From Planctomycetaceae bacterium (lineage in GTDB: Bacteria > Planctomycetota > Planctomycetia > Pirellulales > Thermoguttaceae): DNA of 8,261 bases. Where the stretch lies: positions 1 through 8,261 of the forward strand of contig JAIRPZ010000071.1 of assembly GCA_031256755.1 (NCBI GenBank). The letters are read 5' to 3'. Under the pieces are notes generated by a model, which searched no databases, had not been told where the DNA came from, and was given only the letters and a program-made list of their open reading frames with translations. Positions 6,665 through 8,261 of the stretch are shown here, piece after piece. Position numbers and translations under genes: made by a program. Position 1 is the stretch's first letter, and each line of letters begins with the position of its first letter.

Positions 6665-6693
6665 ATTTTATCCTATTTTGTCGCGGTTTGTAA
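6665..6693 (-). promoter_or_regulatory. candidate promoter for the 523-aa gene
   Basis: On the - strand TAAAAT (6665-6670) is a good -10 match; 17 bp upstream is TTACAA (6688-6693), a poor -35 (CTTACA with an 18-bp spacer is slightly better). The surrounding 6600-6740 is AT-rich compared with the genes. The start codon at 6562 would lie about 95 nt downstream of transcription initiation. Confidence 0.3.
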
Positions 6694-6716
6694 GCATATT
6701 AACGATCGGTTGACAA

Positions 6717-6739
6717 AACATTTATCGATTATCAATGTT
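6717..6739 (-). terminator. weak AT-rich hairpin after the FAD oxidoreductase gene
   Basis: On the - strand AACATT (6734-6739) pairs with AATGTT (6717-6722), followed by TTTGTC. The stem is only six A/T-rich pairs with an 11-nt loop and could have a partial inner stem. The position, 11 bp after the stop codon, suits a terminator, but the stem is weak. Confidence 0.25.
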
Positions 6740-6749
6740 CCATTATGAA

Positions 6750-7919
6750 TTACTTAACGGTACCGATGCCGGAAAGCAGCACGTATTTTCGGATGACCGG
6801 ATGAAACATAAAAGGGATTTTGCAGCGGTTCAGCCGGAGTTGAAATAACTGTCTCCGCAGAAAGCGGCGGTACTGCCGGTGATTGAATCCGCCGTTTTCA
6901 AACGATTCTGCCAAAAAAACGGCACTGACAAGCGCGCTGCTGATTCCTTCCGCCGAAGAAGGGGAAATCAGCCCCGCCGCTTCCCCCGCCAAAAGTACCC
7001 GGTCTCTGCCGGAAAAAAATGCCGGATGACGCAACGAACGGATAATCAGCCCCGCCTCCTGACGAAAAGGAGTTCCGAAACGCAGTCCGAAAGATTCCAG
7101 TTGCTGCCGGGCTTTCTGAATCGCCGGAGAAACCGCTGTCCCCGACGGGAATGCTCCGCCGAAAAGCAGCCGGTCCCCTTTGGGAATGGTCCAAAGATAA
7201 AAATTCGTCAGCGAAGAATCAAACAAACCGGTATAATCCTTCCAAACATCAATCTGGCAGGACGGATCGGAAAAAACCGATTCCGAATCAAACCAATACT
7301 GCACCGCTGTGCAGCGTTCCGGCTGCGGAATATCTGGGAAAAATTCCCGGCGGACAGTTGAAAACGCCCCGTCCGCTCCGACAATCCAGCGGGCATTTTC
7401 GGTTTTCGGGAGACCATTTTCCGTAAAATACAAAGTAAAACCGGCGACATGGTTTCCGCCGCCGGTTTCGGCGTGCTGATAAACGGCGTTCCGGCGGATG
7501 TCAACGGTGTCTGACGGCACGAGGGAAAGAAGCCAGCGGTCGAATTCAGTGCGGTCAATATTGATGTATTTCCGGGCGTAACGGCGGATCAGCCGGTTGT
7601 CGCCGTCAATCACGCTGACCGCCTCCGGCTGTCTCGCATCGCTGACGGGTTCGGGAAGACGGAGATTCAAGCCGGCAAGGGCGTGAACGGAATGCTGCGT
7701 CAGAATTCCGCCGCAGCATTTCGGTTTGCTGCTGTCAATCAGGAGAATCCGGCAGCGTCCGGCAAGAAGACGGGCAAGCGTGCTTCCTGACGGTCCGGCA
7801 CCCACAACGGCAATATCGTATGTTTTGTTCAAAAGATTAGAGTGAGAGTTTACTGGAAACGGACCACTCCGTTTCCAGTATTTTATCAATTCTCCCGCCG
7901 GCATGCAAAAAGATTTCAC
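6750..7919 (-). CDS. FAD-dependent oxidoreductase, geranylgeranyl-reductase-like
   Basis: A flavoprotein of the geranylgeranyl reductase/PHBH-like superfamily. The FAD-binding Rossmann loop VVGAGPSGSTLA is at 38-49, the strand LLIDSSKPKCCGGIL (59-73) contains the 'KP-CGG' turn of this subgroup, GADGAFSTVR is at 181-190, and the second FAD motif VLLAGEAAGLISPSSAEGIS (308-327) has Glu where many relatives have GDAAG. Close relatives are common in anaerobes and have no settled substrate; reduction of a lipid or isoprenoid double bond is possible. The given start is GTG at 7919. ATG 7904 or TTG 7832 are alternatives: the family normally begins a few residues before YDIAVVGAG, which fits TTG 7832 (360 aa), and residues 1-29 include codons forming a perfect hairpin. 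No option has a convincing Shine-Dalgarno. The gene lies 13 bp downstream of the next gene's stop, as in an operon. Confidence 0.88.
   Translation of the reverse strand: MKSFCMPAGELIKYWKRSGPFPVNSHSNLLNKTYDIAVVGAGPSGSTLARLLAGRCRILLIDSSKPKCCGGILTQHSVHALAGLNLRLPEPVSDARQPEAVSVIDGDNRLIRRYARKYINIDRTEFDRWLLSLVPSDTVDIRRNAVYQHAETGGGNHVAGFTLYFTENGLPKTENARWIVGADGAFSTVRREFFPDIPQPERCTAVQYWFDSESVFSDPSCQIDVWKDYTGLFDSSLTNFYLWTIPKGDRLLFGGAFPSGTAVSPAIQKARQQLESFGLRFGTPFRQEAGLIIRSLRHPAFFSGRDRVLLAGEAAGLISPSSAEGISSALVSAVFLAESFENGGFNHRQYRRFLRRQLFQLRLNRCKIPFMFHPVIRKYVLLSGIGTVK
7851..7880. repeat. perfect 13-bp inverted repeat (hairpin with 4-nt loop)
   Basis: TACTGGAAACGGA (7851-7863) and TCCGTTTCCAGTA (7868-7880) pair perfectly around CCAC. 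On the + strand TTTT follows, so in that direction it resembles a terminator, but no + gene precedes it. On the coding (-) strand it lies between the small membrane-anchored gene and the core of the oxidoreductase, followed by AACTC with no U tract, so a role as processing site, attenuator or mRNA stabiliser is more likely. Confidence 0.85.
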
Positions 7920-7932
7920 GTCCGTGCGGACT

Positions 7933-8261
7933 TCAACTTTTCACTTCGATACTGAACAGCCGCAGGAGCAGCGATTCGATAATCTCACGCGAAGACGCAT
8001 ACGATGCTTTTTCCCGTGCGTCAAGAAAAAACCGGGGTTCGACAAACAGAGTCAGCGGATTCGGCAGTGCGTTGTCCGCTGCCAAATCCAGCATCAGCCG
8101 TTTTTCCTGCGGGGAAATTTGGTGAGCGTTGTTCAATTCCTGCACCAAAAACAAAGGATCGCTGATTTCGCGTTCTAAACGCCGGCGGATATGCAGCCGC
8201 CAATAGATCAAGCCGCTGATCAGACACAGCATAAAAATAAAGAGGAAAAAATAGGGACGCA
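7933..8261 (-). CDS. membrane-anchored small protein, N-terminus at or beyond window edge
   Basis: The reading frame is open to the right edge. The residues at the edge are RPYFFLFIFMLCLISGLIYW, a transmembrane segment, followed by a basic stretch (RLHIRRRLER) placing the rest in the cytoplasm. The soluble part, about 75 residues, is helical: a 'LFLVQELNNAHQISPQEKRLMLDLAADNAL' region (split by short loops), then PNPLTLFVEPRFF and a final helix with SLLLRLFSIEVKS. Short proteins with a 'REL--AH-L---E-RLL--LA---L--P--LFV-P' pattern occur in Planctomycetota as hypotheticals, as far as I recall. The edge bases read NTG-CGT on the coding strand, so the start may be exactly at 8262; an internal ATG at 8232 would cut the membrane helix and is less likely. 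The FAD oxidoreductase follows 13 bp downstream. Function unknown. Confidence 0.65.
   Translation of the reverse strand, partial: RPYFFLFIFMLCLISGLIYWRLHIRRRLEREISDPLFLVQELNNAHQISPQEKRLMLDLAADNALPNPLTLFVEPRFFLDAREKASYASSREIIESLLLRLFSIEVKS

Noticed and set aside
6710..6738. TTGACA on the + strand as a promoter
   Set aside because: No acceptable -10 at 16-18 bp, and the only gene downstream on that side is on the opposite strand, so it would read antisense.
4423..6749. Transposon or integrative element carrying the 523-aa gene
   Set aside because: No transposase, integrase, terminal inverted repeats or target-site duplication could be found by eye; only the decay suggests mobility.
7850..7890. 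Hairpin plus TTTT as an intrinsic terminator on the + strand
   Set aside because: No + strand gene lies upstream of it; the T run is only four bases. Kept as an inverted repeat instead.

Overview
The window looks like a chromosomal stretch from a Planctomycetota bacterium or a close relative such as Lentisphaerota. The pointers are the C-terminus of a DUF1559 prepilin-like protein, a Tat-exported Gfo/Idh/MocA oxidoreductase, and several small proteins typical of that lineage. Base composition looks near 50% GC, which would fit a host-associated member, but the lineage call is inference from gene content. Three genes (97-aa membrane protein, Gfo/Idh/MocA protein, 523-aa protein) have clear Shine-Dalgarno sequences; others have none visible.

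Left edge (1-612): the 3' part of a DUF1559 gene on the + strand, followed by two hairpins lying between convergent genes. Region 630-4343 is a probable four-gene operon on the - strand, in transcription order: Gfo/Idh/MocA dehydrogenase with a twin-arginine signal, glucose-6-phosphate dehydrogenase (zwf), a double zinc-ribbon protein and a small two-helix membrane protein. Gaps are 14, 53 and 56 bp. A promoter with a perfect TATAAT and a 17-bp spacer lies about 50 bp upstream of the first gene. The operon combines an exported and a cytosolic enzyme of NAD(P)-dependent sugar-oxidation families; the other two genes have no assigned role.

Region 4423-6750 looks like an accessory patch. It holds about 500 bp of decayed sequence with many stops in all + frames, a clear remnant of a Sel1-like repeat gene (4921-5040, +), and an isolated 523-aa gene on the - strand. 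That protein belongs to a family I recall only as hypothetical. It has a conserved GADRI-DG-IQS motif in its N-terminal part and a glycine-zipper hydrophobic domain near residues 330-385, and its 3' end runs antisense into the Sel1 remnant. This patch is the best candidate for an undescribed system, possibly an effector-like or defence-like protein whose neighbour has been lost. The sequence alone does not prove that.

Right edge (6750-8261): a FAD-dependent oxidoreductase of the geranylgeranyl-reductase-like group and, 13 bp upstream, a membrane-anchored small protein cut by the window edge. A perfect 13-bp inverted repeat lies inside the annotated N-terminus of the oxidoreductase, so its true start is probably downstream of the longest-ORF start.
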